A stretch of 64,000 nt of DNA. Origin: DATFRY01 sp035489015. Its GTDB lineage: Bacteria; Myxococcota_A; Polyangia; Haliangiales; Haliangiaceae. Location of the stretch: NCBI GenBank assembly GCA_035489015.1, contig DATHKR010000149.1, forward strand, positions 24,483-88,482, read 5' to 3'. Below the pieces are notes generated by a model. That model searched no databases. It was not told where the DNA came from and worked only from the letters and a program-made list of their open reading frames with translations. This document shows positions 17,756 through 26,485 of this stretch, piece by piece (position 1 is the stretch's first letter; every line of letters begins with the position of its first letter). The translations under genes and the position numbers were made by a program.

Positions 17756-17794
17756 GTTACGCACTTGGTGGCAGTGCAAAGCAAAGTGCGCAAC
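17756..17794. promoter_or_regulatory. Inverted repeat, candidate operator
   Basis: GTTACGCACTT (17756-17766) and AAGTGCGCAAC (17784-17794) are inverted repeats with one mismatch and a 17-nt spacer. They lie in the A/T-richer divergent region between the Fe-S oxidoreductase (start 17687) and the metallophosphoesterase (start 17891), a typical place for a dimeric regulator site. Confidence 0.4.
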
Positions 17795-17890
17795 CCGGTG
17801 CGAATCAGCTTGCGCAGGTGAGCAACTGTATTCCAGAATGCTTACATTCGCCGTTTTTCCCGTCGCCATGCCGAGCACTGATACCGACCG

Positions 17891-19558
17891 ATGACCTCCA
17901 CGAGCCCCACGGCCGCCCCGAGCGCCTCCTCCCGCCACAACGTCCTGGTCCTCAGCGACCTCCACCTGGGCGAGGACCTGTCGCCGGCGGCCACCGAGGC
18001 CACCCGGCTGCACGTGGACATCGTCGAGCGCCAGCTGGTCCAGTTCATCCGCCACTACACGCGCCGGCGCGAGGAGGGCAGGCCCTGGCGCCTGGTCTTC
18101 AACGGCGACCTCATCGACTTCCTGGCCATCGCGATCGGCCCCGACCACCCGGACTTCACCTTCCTCTCGGCGCGTCCGTCGCCGGAGGAGCACAAGTACG
18201 GCCTGAAGCGCACCGCCAAGAGCGCGGTCGCGGTGGTGGACGAGGTGGCCCGCCGCCACGCCGAGATCTTTCGCGCCATTGCCCGGTTCCTGGCCCGCGG
18301 TAACCGGGTCGACCTGGTCTGCGGCAACCACGACGCCGAGCTGACCTGGCCGTCTGTACAGGCCGCCTTTCGCGCCGGCGTCTCCCGCGCCTGGAGCTCT
18401 CTGCCCGACGCGGCCCGGCCGGGCGCACCGACCGGCGACGAGCTGGTCCGCGGGATCGAGTTCCACCCCTGGTTCTTCTACGAGCCTGGCGCGCTGTGGA
18501 TCGAGCACGGCCACCAGTACGACGAGTGCTGCTCGTTCGAGCACTTGCTCGATCCGCGCCGGCCCGGTGGCGACGACCTGGTCATGAACGTCGACAACGC
18601 CGGGACGCGATACGTGAACAACCGGGTGGCCGAGGCGGAGGAGAGCTGGTCGATGGCCGGCTATCTCCGCTTCGGCGCCGGGCTCGGGTTGCGCGGGTTC
18701 TTCCGCCTGACCACCGCGTATGCCAAGTTCCTGGCGGTGATGCTGGCCGCGTGGCGACACGGGCGCGCCCGCCCGAGCGTCATGCAGGAGCGTCGCGACA
18801 GCCACCGCAGTCGCCTCCGCCAGCTGTCGGTCCGCTGGTCGGTGCCGGAGGAGACCCTCCTCGCGCTCGACCGCGAGCACCGCCCGCCGGTGGTAGGCCA
18901 CCTGCAGCGCCTGCTCTCGGTGCTCATGCTCGATCGCGTGGTGCTCTACGTGGGCGCCCTCGTGATCGCCGCGGCCGCCCTGACCAGGCTCGACATGCCG
19001 TACGGCGTCGCGGTGGCGGCCGGCGCGGCGGTCGCGGCGATCGGCATCGTCCGCTTCCTCAGCCGCGATCGGCTGCGCGATCCAGCCGAGCTCCTGGCCC
19101 TGGCCGGCGCCCGCATCGTTCAGCACATCGACGCGCGCTTCGTCGTGATGGGCCACACCCACGAGCCGGTGGCCGAATCGGTCGGCGAAGGCCGCATGTA
19201 CTTCAACACCGGCACCTGGGTGCCGAGCGGCCGGCCCGGCCTGCTGCGCGCCTTCACTCACCTGGTGGTTCGCCAGCGCGCGACCGGGCCGACGGCGCAG
19301 CTCTGCCAGTGGCGCGACGGCATGAGCCGGTCGTTCACGCCGGGCTGGCGTCCGGCGCGCGTCTCCGCGGCCCCGGTCCCGGCTGCTCAGCCGGTCCCCG
19401 CGTCGCCCGAGCCAGCGGCGGTGGCGGCGGTCGAGGGGCTGGCAGGGGCGGCGGCGGCGGCAGGGGCGGCGGTCGCGGCGGCTGCCTCCCAGGCGGCGTC
19501 ATCGGCTGGCGCGGGAGCCGGCGCTCCCGCGAGCGCGCGCGCGGCCCGCATCGACTGA
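17891..19558 (+). CDS. Membrane-associated metallophosphoesterase
   Basis: 555 residues. The calcineurin-like metal-binding motifs are complete: SDLHLGE (22-28), NGDLIDF, CGNHDAE, IEHGHQYD and MGHTHEP. These resemble the UDP-2,3-diacylglucosamine hydrolase-like branch, although the protein is much longer. Between the last two motifs are two hydrophobic helices (VVLYVGALVIAAAAL and GVAVAAGAAVAAIGIV), so the protein is probably membrane-bound with the catalytic core split by the helices. The C-terminal ~90 residues are Ala/Pro-rich low complexity. GATACC lies 5 nt before the ATG, hinting at a leaderless transcript. The substrate is unknown. Confidence 0.8.
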   Translation: MTSTSPTAAPSASSRHNVLVLSDLHLGEDLSPAATEATRLHVDIVERQLVQFIRHYTRRREEGRPWRLVFNGDLIDFLAIAIGPDHPDFTFLSARPSPEEHKYGLKRTAKSAVAVVDEVARRHAEIFRAIARFLARGNRVDLVCGNHDAELTWPSVQAAFRAGVSRAWSSLPDAARPGAPTGDELVRGIEFHPWFFYEPGALWIEHGHQYDECCSFEHLLDPRRPGGDDLVMNVDNAGTRYVNNRVAEAEESWSMAGYLRFGAGLGLRGFFRLTTAYAKFLAVMLAAWRHGRARPSVMQERRDSHRSRLRQLSVRWSVPEETLLALDREHRPPVVGHLQRLLSVLMLDRVVLYVGALVIAAAALTRLDMPYGVAVAAGAAVAAIGIVRFLSRDRLRDPAELLALAGARIVQHIDARFVVMGHTHEPVAESVGEGRMYFNTGTWVPSGRPGLLRAFTHLVVRQRATGPTAQLCQWRDGMSRSFTPGWRPARVSAAPVPAAQPVPASPEPAAVAAVEGLAGAAAAAGAAVAAAASQAASSAGAGAGAPASARAARID

Positions 19559-20069
19559 CCGGACTGGCTGCTCGGATTTTCGGGCGGCCCTCGAATTCCG
19601 GACGGCGGTGACGCAGTTGCTCCCTGATCCGGGGGGCCACTCACCACCATGTGGTCAGATGACACCGCCTGGTGAGACCGCGGCGTCTCGTTCGGTGAGG
19701 CCTTGCTTCGCAAGCGAGTCGCGCGCTTCGCCCGCGGGATGCTGATCGACTCACGCCGCGTGGCAGGCCGTGGCCATCGACTGCGCTCGGGAACCGGGAG
19801 CTGGGCTGAACTCGCCTCTCCAGAAGCGTGAGCCAGCTTTCGGGCTCTCGATGGTTCTCGGCATCACGCACATCACTGGGCAAGAAGCGGGCAAGAACCC
19901 GGAGATGGCCGATCTCAGGTTCAGCAAGCGGCACTCACCTTGCAGCCGAGCCGCGCGACCTCCTCGAGACTGCGCAGCGACGCGTCGCACGAGAAGGGTC
20001 GACTGAGGGACGCCGAGCCTCCGTCCCGGAACCTGCTCGGTTCTAAAGCTCGCTCGAAAGGGAGGAACG
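19559..20069. other. 510-bp intergenic region without a gene
   Basis: No convincing coding sequence, tRNA or long repeat. Small hairpins only: CTCACCA/TGGTGAG (19640-19646 with 19670-19676), CTTGC-TTC-GCAAG (19702-19714) and GAGCC/GGCTC (19830-19847). The last bases (AAAGGGAGGAACG) are the Shine-Dalgarno sequence of the protease gene. It may hold the promoter and regulatory region of the protease. Confidence 0.5.
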
Positions 20070-23000
20070 ATGATGGTGCGCACCGCTCTAGGCGCAGCGC
20101 TGGCCTTGTGCCTGGCGTCTGCCTGTTCGCAGGATGATCCATCCCCTGATCCGGATCAGGGGCCCGATACAGGGGGGGATCCGGATCAGGATCCGGGAGA
20201 TCCAGGTGGTGGTGGCGGCGGTGGCGGCGGCGGTGGCTCGCCGATCGCGCGCGGGATGGTCCGCGGCGGCCAGCTCCACCACGCAGACCTGGCGGCTCCG
20301 CTCGGCGCCAACGCCGACGCCGTCATGTTGCTCGGCGCGGTCGAGAACGACCTGCGCGGCCGCGTCGGAGCGCTCGCGCCGGAGAACTTCGCGGTGCGCG
20401 GGCAGTACGCCAGCACCTCGCCCGGCGGCGCGCGCCTTCGCAACGTCGACATGGTGCAGCGGATCAACGGCGTGCCCGTGCACGGCACGTACCTCCAGCT
20501 GACCGTGCGTGAGGACGGCGGCGCGGCCAGCGTGGTCGGCTCCGCCTTCCGCGTGTACCGCCGCCCCGACGTGAACACGGCCCCGTCGGTGACTGCCGAG
20601 GCCGCCCTCAGCCTCGCCCGCCGGTCGCTGCGCCTGGCCGCTGACGCCCCGATGATCGGCCAGGAGCTCCAGGTCCGCGAGATGGCGGGCGTGCTCCAGC
20701 TGGTGTGGGCGACCGCGGTGCGCGGCTCGCACTCGCGCGCGCTGGTCATCGCCAGCGGCGCCGGCGCCGGCCGGGTGGTGAACTTCGACGAGCGCATCTA
20801 CGAGACGACCGGCAACGTGTCCGGCTTCTTCGTGACCGGCGGCGCGCCGGGTGGGCTCGGGGTGGTCAACCAGGACGGCCTCAACACCCTCGACGTGACG
20901 GCCCCGTCCGGCTCGACCCAGACCGACGCCGAGGGCAACTACGTGCTCGACGTGCCGGCGACCGAGACGATCTCGGCCACCCTGAGCGGCCGGTCCTCGA
21001 TCGTGTTCGACGAGGCAATCCCGGTGCTGAGCGCGTCCGGCCTGGCCGGCCCGACCCTCGACCTCACCCTCGGCACCGCCGACGGCGGCGAGGAGACGCT
21101 GGCCCAGGTGACCGCGTACGTGTCCGTCGACCAGACCCGCGCCTTCGTCGAGGCCAACGGCGTCGGGCCCGACGTGCTCGGCGAGGCGCTCACCACCAAC
21201 ACCAACATCGCCGACGTCTGCAACGCCTTCTACTCGCCGTTCGACCGCAGCATCAACTTCTTCCACAGCGGCGGCGGCTGCAACAACAGCTCGACCGACA
21301 GCATCGCCACCCACGAGTACGGCCACTTCGTGGACGACTCGCTGGGCGGCATCACCGAGGGCGGGCTGAGCGAGGGCTGGGGCGATCTCCTGTCCTGCTA
21401 CCGCCTCGGCATCCCGGAGCTCGGCTTCGACCTGTTCCCGGGCGAGGCGCTCCGCAACTGCGAGAACGACTACGTGTTCCCGCCCGACGGCAACGACGAG
21501 GTCCACAACCTGGGCCAGGCCTGGATGGGCTTCGGCTGGCTCGTGCGCCAGGGCCTCATCGCCAAGTACGGCGACGTCGACGGCGAGGCGCTGGCCCGCG
21601 CGCTGGTGCTGCCGTCGCTGCCGTCGAACGCGGCCGACATCCTGGCGGCGGTCCGCGAGGTGTTCCTGCGCGACGACGACGACGGTGATCTGACCAACGA
21701 GACGCCCAACTGGGACGTCCTCTATCCGGCCGCGCTGCACCACGGCCTCACGATCGCGATCGAGACCGACGTGATCGCCCCGTCCGGCGTGACCGACCTG
21801 GCCGCCACCTCGGTGGGCGCCACCAGCGTGACCCTGTCCTGGACCGCGCCCGGCGACGACGCCAACGAGGGCAGCGCGGCGTCCTACGACGTCCGGTTCT
21901 CGACCGCGCCGATCACCCCGGAGAACTTCTCGGCCGCCACCGTGGCGATCGGCGCTCCGGCCCCGGGCCCGGCCGGTACCCCGCAGTCGATGACGGTCAC
22001 CTCGCCGCCCGCCACCACCCTGTTCTTCGCGCTGGTCGCGCGCGACGAGCAGTTCAACAGCTCGCCCATCTCCAACGTGGTCGAGGCGACCACGCTCGAG
22101 GGGACGACGATCTACCAGGAGGGCGCGGAGAACGGCCTCGGTGACTACACCGCGACCGGCCTGTGGCACGTCACCCAGCGCCAGGCGTCCGAGGGCATCC
22201 AGTCGTTCTGGTACGGCCAGGAGGACACCGGCAACTACGACACCGGCGACCGTACGTTCGGCTCGCTGGTCTCGCCGCCGATCGACCTCGGCGACGCGGC
22301 CGACCCGGTCCTGTCGTTCGGGCAGTTCGTGGACGTCGAGGCGGGCGACACGTTCGACCTCATCAGCACCACCGTCACCGACGTGGAAGACCCGGCCAAC
22401 ACGGTCACCTTCGGCAAGGACACCGGCTCGACCGGGGGCGCGTTCGCCTTCCGCGTCCTGCCGCTGACCCAGTTCGCCGGCCGCACGGTGACGCTGTCGT
22501 TCGACTTCGACTCGGTCGACTTCCTGTTCAACGACACCGAGGGCTGGTACGTCGATGACATCCGCATCGTGGTCACCGGCGAGGAGTGCGCGCACGAGGT
22601 GTGCGAGGCGGGTGAGGCGCTCGAGCCGGGTTGCTCGGTCTGCGCGACCACCGTGTGCGACGTCGACGCGTTCTGCTGCGAGACGTTCTGGGATCGCATC
22701 TGTGTGCAGGAGGCCGAGGACCTTTGCGGCGAGACCTGCACCGGCTGCTCGCACGACCTGTGTGCCCAGGGCGACCCGCTCGAGGCGACCTGTGACGCGT
22801 GCGCGACCACCGTGTGCGACGCAGATCCGTTCTGCTGCGACAACGCGTGGGACGCGCGCTGCGTGACCGAGTCGACCCAGCTGTGCGGGCTCGAGTGTGC
22901 CGAGTGCACTCACGACCTGTGCGACGCGGGCGGCCCGCTGTCCTCGACCTGTGATCCGTGTGCGGCGGCGGTGTGCGAGAACGACCCGTACTGCTGCGGC

Positions 23001-23072
23001 ACGGCGTGGGACGATCGCTGCGTCGAGGCGGTGCCCGACGTGTGCGGCCTGACCTGCGACGGCGCTCGCTAG
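20070..23072 (+). CDS. Secreted zinc metalloprotease lipoprotein with FN3 and three Cys-rich repeats
   Basis: 1000 residues. A lipoprotein signal ends LASAC (Cys19), followed by an Asp/Pro linker and an uninterrupted poly-Gly stretch. A propeptide-like region (~60-240) precedes the catalytic domain with HEYGH (415-419) and LSEGWGD, whose Glu435 is the likely third zinc ligand, as in thermolysin/fungalysin-type peptidases. A fibronectin III domain (~569-672) and a beta-sandwich (~683-840, ending GWYVDDIRIVV) follow. Three ~52-residue Cys-rich repeats close the protein (842-1000), each with C-x-H-x2-C, TVC..D.FCC-type and WD.RCV motifs; such repeats are common on myxobacterial surface proteins. 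Shine-Dalgarno GGGAGG precedes the ATG. Probably a predatory or nutritional exoprotease. Confidence 0.88.
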   Translation: MMVRTALGAALALCLASACSQDDPSPDPDQGPDTGGDPDQDPGDPGGGGGGGGGGGSPIARGMVRGGQLHHADLAAPLGANADAVMLLGAVENDLRGRVGALAPENFAVRGQYASTSPGGARLRNVDMVQRINGVPVHGTYLQLTVREDGGAASVVGSAFRVYRRPDVNTAPSVTAEAALSLARRSLRLAADAPMIGQELQVREMAGVLQLVWATAVRGSHSRALVIASGAGAGRVVNFDERIYETTGNVSGFFVTGGAPGGLGVVNQDGLNTLDVTAPSGSTQTDAEGNYVLDVPATETISATLSGRSSIVFDEAIPVLSASGLAGPTLDLTLGTADGGEETLAQVTAYVSVDQTRAFVEANGVGPDVLGEALTTNTNIADVCNAFYSPFDRSINFFHSGGGCNNSSTDSIATHEYGHFVDDSLGGITEGGLSEGWGDLLSCYRLGIPELGFDLFPGEALRNCENDYVFPPDGNDEVHNLGQAWMGFGWLVRQGLIAKYGDVDGEALARALVLPSLPSNAADILAAVREVFLRDDDDGDLTNETPNWDVLYPAALHHGLTIAIETDVIAPSGVTDLAATSVGATSVTLSWTAPGDDANEGSAASYDVRFSTAPITPENFSAATVAIGAPAPGPAGTPQSMTVTSPPATTLFFALVARDEQFNSSPISNVVEATTLEGTTIYQEGAENGLGDYTATGLWHVTQRQASEGIQSFWYGQEDTGNYDTGDRTFGSLVSPPIDLGDAADPVLSFGQFVDVEAGDTFDLISTTVTDVEDPANTVTFGKDTGSTGGAFAFRVLPLTQFAGRTVTLSFDFDSVDFLFNDTEGWYVDDIRIVVTGEECAHEVCEAGEALEPGCSVCATTVCDVDAFCCETFWDRICVQEAEDLCGETCTGCSHDLCAQGDPLEATCDACATTVCDADPFCCDNAWDARCVTESTQLCGLECAECTHDLCDAGGPLSSTCDPCAAAVCENDPYCCGTAWDDRCVEAVPDVCGLTCDGAR
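20143..20162. repeat. Perfect 20-bp palindrome inside the protease linker
   Basis: CCCCTGATCC and GGATCAGGGG are perfect inverted halves with no spacer. They encode part of the Asp/Pro linker, and related GGATCCGGATCAGGATCC copies follow at 20177-20196. Confidence 0.6.
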
Positions 23073-23090
23073 TCGAGGAAGCTGCGACCT

Positions 23091-23125
23091 GAAGCAGCGG
23101 GGCTGCTTGACAGCCCCGCTGCTTC
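23091..23125 (+). terminator. Strong 15-bp hairpin between protease gene and thrS
   Basis: GAAGCAGCGGGGCTG (23091-23105) and CAGCCCCGCTGCTTC (23111-23125) pair perfectly around CTTGA. There is no long T run after it (TCTCC), but position 19 nt after the protease stop and stem strength suggest termination or transcript protection. It ends 18 nt before the thrS start, so it could also affect thrS. Confidence 0.6.
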
Positions 23126-23143
23126 TCTCCAAGCTCCCGCCCC

Positions 23144-24946
23144 GTGAGCGCTACACCGAAGGGATACGATCCGGAGCTGTACCAGATGCGCCACAGCGCC
23201 TCGCACGTGATGGCGCAGGCGGTGCTGGAGCGGTTCGGCGGGGCTGGCCCGGTGCACTTCGCCGGCGGGCCTCCCATCGAGCACGGCTTCTACTACGACT
23301 TCGAGCTGCCCCGGCCGGTCGAACCGGACGACATCACGTGGCTCGAGCAGCGGATGAAGGAGATCATCCGCAAGGACCACCCGTTCCAGCTGGCCGAGGT
23401 GAGCCCGGACGAGGCCCGCGAGCTGTTCCGCGACCAGCCGTTCAAGATCGAGCTGATCGACGGCCTGACCGGCGGCAAGCTCGACGAGGACGGCAACCCG
23501 ATCGAGGGAGCGCGCGGTCCGGTCCGCATCACCACCTACCAGCACGACAGCTTCCGCGACCTGTGCCAGGGGCCGCACGTCGAGCGGACCAGCCAGCTCA
23601 ACCCCGACGCGCTCAAGCTGCTCCACTCGGCCGGCGCGTACTGGCGCGGCGACGAGCGGCGCCCGATGCTGCAGCGGATCTACGGGACGATCTGGCGGAC
23701 CAAGGAGGAGCTCGACCGCTACCTGTGGGCGCGCGAGGAGGCGGAGAAGCGCGACCACCGGCGGCTGGGCAAGGAGCTCGAGCTCATCCACTTCGATCCG
23801 ACCGCGCCCGGTATGCCGTACTGGCTGCCCAGGGGCACGCGCCTGTTCAACACCCTGGTCGACTTCTCGCGCCGCGAGCACGAGAAGCGCGGCTACCAGG
23901 AGATGATGGCGCCGCTGCTCAACGACAAGAGCCTGTGGGAGACCTCGGGCCACTGGGAGCACTACAAGGAGAACATGTTCGTCGTCCCGCTCGACGAGCA
24001 CCGGACCTACGGCCTCAAGCCGATGAACTGCCCCAACGCGATGGTGGTGTTCCGGCTGAAGAAGCGCAGCTACCGCGAGCTGCCGCTCCGCCTGGCCCAC
24101 ACCGACGTGCTGCACCGGCACGAGCGGTCGGGGACCATGCACGGCCTCCTGCGGGTGCAGAAGTTCCAGCAGGACGACTCCCACATCTTCGTGGCCGAGG
24201 ACCAGATCGAGGAGGAGTTCGGCCGGGTGTTCGACCTGGCCAACTTCATCTACGACGCGTTCGGGCTGACCTACACCATCCGCATGGGCACCCGCGGCGC
24301 GGGCTTCCTCGGCGAACCGGAGACCTGGGACCGCGCCGAGCAGATGCTCGAGCGGACCCTCGATCACTACCTGCCCGGCAAGTACCGGATCGAGGAAGGC
24401 GAGGGCGCGTTCTACGGGCCCAAGGCCGACATCCTCATGCAGGACGCGCTCGGCCGCGAGTGGCAGCTCGGCACCATCCAGCTCGACTACCAGCTGCCGG
24501 GCCGGTTCGGCTGCAAGTACGTCGACAAGGACGGCAGCGAGAAGACCCCGGTCGTCATCCACCGCGCGCTGTTCGGCTCGCTCGAGCGCTTCATCGGCGT
24601 CCTCATCGAGCACACCGCCGGGGCGTTCCCGGTGTGGCTGGCGCCGACCCAGGTGATGATGATCCCGGTCACCGACGGCCAGGTGGAGTACTGCCGCCAG
24701 GTCGCGGCCGACCTGTATGCCCGCGGCCTCCGGGTCGAGGTGGACGACTCCAGCGAGCGGATGCAGGCCAAGATCCGCGGCGCCCAGATGCAGAAGGTCC
24801 CCTACATGCTGGTGGTCGGCAAGCGCGAGGCGGCCAACCAGACCGTGGCGGTCCGCCTGCGCAGCGAGGAGAACCTGGGCGAGATGACCGTCGAGGCGTT
24901 CGCGGCCCGCGCGCAGGGCGTGATCAGCGAGCGGCGCGGCCTGTAG
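23144..24946 (+). CDS. thrS: Threonyl-tRNA synthetase lacking the TGS domain
   Basis: 600 residues. It charges tRNA-Thr. The protein starts directly at the editing (N2) domain: RHSASHVMAQAV (HxxxH) and DLCQGPHVERT carry its editing residues. The class II core has motif 2 (HERSGTMHGLLRVQKFQQDD) and the zinc ligands Cys (PMNCPN), His (DDSHIF) and His (VIHRALFGSLERF). A C-terminal anticodon-binding domain (QVMMIPVTDGQ...KVPYMLVVGKREA) ends it. The N-terminal TGS domain (~60 residues) of E. coli ThrRS is absent. The GTG at 23144 has no clear Shine-Dalgarno sequence; the ATG 42 bp downstream (23186) has GGAG at better spacing but would trim 14 residues. Confidence 0.93.
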   Translation: MSATPKGYDPELYQMRHSASHVMAQAVLERFGGAGPVHFAGGPPIEHGFYYDFELPRPVEPDDITWLEQRMKEIIRKDHPFQLAEVSPDEARELFRDQPFKIELIDGLTGGKLDEDGNPIEGARGPVRITTYQHDSFRDLCQGPHVERTSQLNPDALKLLHSAGAYWRGDERRPMLQRIYGTIWRTKEELDRYLWAREEAEKRDHRRLGKELELIHFDPTAPGMPYWLPRGTRLFNTLVDFSRREHEKRGYQEMMAPLLNDKSLWETSGHWEHYKENMFVVPLDEHRTYGLKPMNCPNAMVVFRLKKRSYRELPLRLAHTDVLHRHERSGTMHGLLRVQKFQQDDSHIFVAEDQIEEEFGRVFDLANFIYDAFGLTYTIRMGTRGAGFLGEPETWDRAEQMLERTLDHYLPGKYRIEEGEGAFYGPKADILMQDALGREWQLGTIQLDYQLPGRFGCKYVDKDGSEKTPVVIHRALFGSLERFIGVLIEHTAGAFPVWLAPTQVMMIPVTDGQVEYCRQVAADLYARGLRVEVDDSSERMQAKIRGAQMQKVPYMLVVGKREAANQTVAVRLRSEENLGEMTVEAFAARAQGVISERRGL

Positions 24947-24962
24947 GGCGGGCGATCGGCCG

Positions 24963-26465
24963 CTACGTGCGGCTGACCGAGAGGCTGTCCTCGCGCAGGT
25001 AGTCCTTCTTCTTGCCGGACGCCTCGCAGGCCAGCCGGGCCGCGCACCAGCCGGCCGCCATCTCGCCCTCGAGGCCGAGGCCCGGCAGGGTCTGGCTCGA
25101 GGCGATGGTGAACTGCTTCATGCCGACCTGGTAGGTGAGGCCGGCGACGCCCAGCAGCGGCTCGGGCGGCAGGCGCCACAGCGAGCGGGGCGGGACCGGA
25201 TGCGACAGCTCGGCATGCACGGCGGGGCCGCCGTGCGGCGCCTCGGGGCGGACCGACTCGTGCGGCGAGTGGACCAGGCGGACGTGCTCGGCGTAGAAGG
25301 GCATCACCTCCTCGAGCCGCTCGCGCATCCCGACCCGCAGCGCCGCCAGCGCCGCGTCGAGCGCGTTCACCTGGGGGACCGGGCAGACCGCCTGCACGGT
25401 GACCACCACGCGCCCCTCGGCGTCCGGCTGATCCGCGAACAGCGCGAACGCGTTGGTGCCGCCCAGCGGCGCGGCCGGGTCGAGCAGGACCAGCGCGTTG
25501 GAGCCGAGCCCCTCGGGCACGCCGATCGCGTCGATCACGAGGTTGAGCGTGTAGCGGTAGGCGCCGATCTGGATCGTCTCGGCCACCTCGGTCAGCCGCC
25601 GGCGCAGCTTGCGGTCCGCCATGTCGGCCAGATCGGCGACCGGCATCGCGGCGATCACGTGGCCGGCGCCGAGCTCCTCGCCGCCGATCAGGCGCACGCC
25701 GGTGACCTTGCCCCACGAGGTGACCAGCGACTCCGGCTCCACGATCCGGACCTCGCCGTTGTGGCTGGCGAACTTGTCGAGGAAGATGGCGCGCAGCGCG
25801 TCCCAGTCGCCGGGCAGGTGGGCGATGCCCTGGCGCCACTCGGCGAACGCGCGCGCGCGCGCGACCGCGGTGAGCTCGGCCGGATCCGCGTTGGTGCCGA
25901 ACACCGCGGGCAGGGACAGGAGCGCGCGGACCAGCGGGCTGTCGAGGCCGGCCTCCCACTCGTCGGCTGCCTCCATCACGCGCCCGGCCGCGCGGCCCAG
26001 CTCGCGCCGCTCCCAGAACCCGGTCGGCGGCACGGGCACGTCGAGCGCGAAGATCGGCTCGAGCAGGGCCGCCACCTGGGCGGCGCGCTCGCTCGCGACC
26101 GCCAGGCCGCTGGCGTGGCCCAGCTCGCGCTCCGCCTCGCGCGCCAGCGCGGCGTCGTCGATGTCGATGGCCAGGCGCACGTCGGGCGCGAGCAGCTGGA
26201 ACGCGGGCTGCGGGTGGAACAGCTTGCGCTTGAGCAGGTGCTGGAAGTGGAGCTCGTCGAGCACGCGGCGGGTCGTCCCGCCGCCCAGGCCGACCAGCGG
26301 CAGCGGCTCGATCGGCAGGCGATGGGGGCCGAGCTGGTAGCTGGTCGTCGATCGACCGGAGATCGCGTAGAGGACCCGCATCCCGCGCCGGGCGCACAGG
26401 GTCGCCGCCACCATGCCGCTGAAGTCGTCGCCGAGGACGATGAGGTCGTAGTGGTTGGTCGGCAT
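24963..26465 (-). CDS. FAD-dependent amine-oxidase/desaturase-like oxidoreductase
   Basis: 500 residues. The N-terminus NHYDLIVLGDDFSGMVAATLCARRGMRVL is a Rossmann beta-alpha-beta fold, but the usual GxGxxG reads GDDFSG, an unusual variant. The middle carries a substrate-like domain, and the C-terminus GVAGLTYQVGMKQFTIASSQTLPGLGLEGEMAAGWCAARL is the FAD-closing block of NAD(P)-binding/amine-oxidase or phytoene-desaturase relatives. It is 20 bp downstream of purN on the same strand and so probably shares the purM-purN transcript, although nothing links it to purine synthesis. Its substrate cannot be inferred. FAD binding is likely but not certain because of the degenerate loop. Confidence 0.65.
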   Translation of the reverse strand: MPTNHYDLIVLGDDFSGMVAATLCARRGMRVLYAISGRSTTSYQLGPHRLPIEPLPLVGLGGGTTRRVLDELHFQHLLKRKLFHPQPAFQLLAPDVRLAIDIDDAALAREAERELGHASGLAVASERAAQVAALLEPIFALDVPVPPTGFWERRELGRAAGRVMEAADEWEAGLDSPLVRALLSLPAVFGTNADPAELTAVARARAFAEWRQGIAHLPGDWDALRAIFLDKFASHNGEVRIVEPESLVTSWGKVTGVRLIGGEELGAGHVIAAMPVADLADMADRKLRRRLTEVAETIQIGAYRYTLNLVIDAIGVPEGLGSNALVLLDPAAPLGGTNAFALFADQPDAEGRVVVTVQAVCPVPQVNALDAALAALRVGMRERLEEVMPFYAEHVRLVHSPHESVRPEAPHGGPAVHAELSHPVPPRSLWRLPPEPLLGVAGLTYQVGMKQFTIASSQTLPGLGLEGEMAAGWCAARLACEASGKKKDYLREDSLSVSRT

Positions 26466-26485
26466 GGCGATGGAGGACGACTGGT

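Noticed and set aside
20088..23132. 1014-codon minus-strand open frame opposite the protease
   Set aside because: Arg/Glu/Val-rich shadow; the plus-strand protease has complete motifs and a ribosome site.
23073..23143. T-box or riboswitch upstream of thrS
   Set aside because: The only structure is a simple perfect hairpin; no T-box sequence or antiterminator alternative was seen.
24959..24973. GCCGC-TACGT-GCGGC hairpin at the thrS/FAD oxidoreductase junction
   Set aside because: Only five base pairs, no T run, and overlaps the oxidoreductase stop; too weak to call a terminator.
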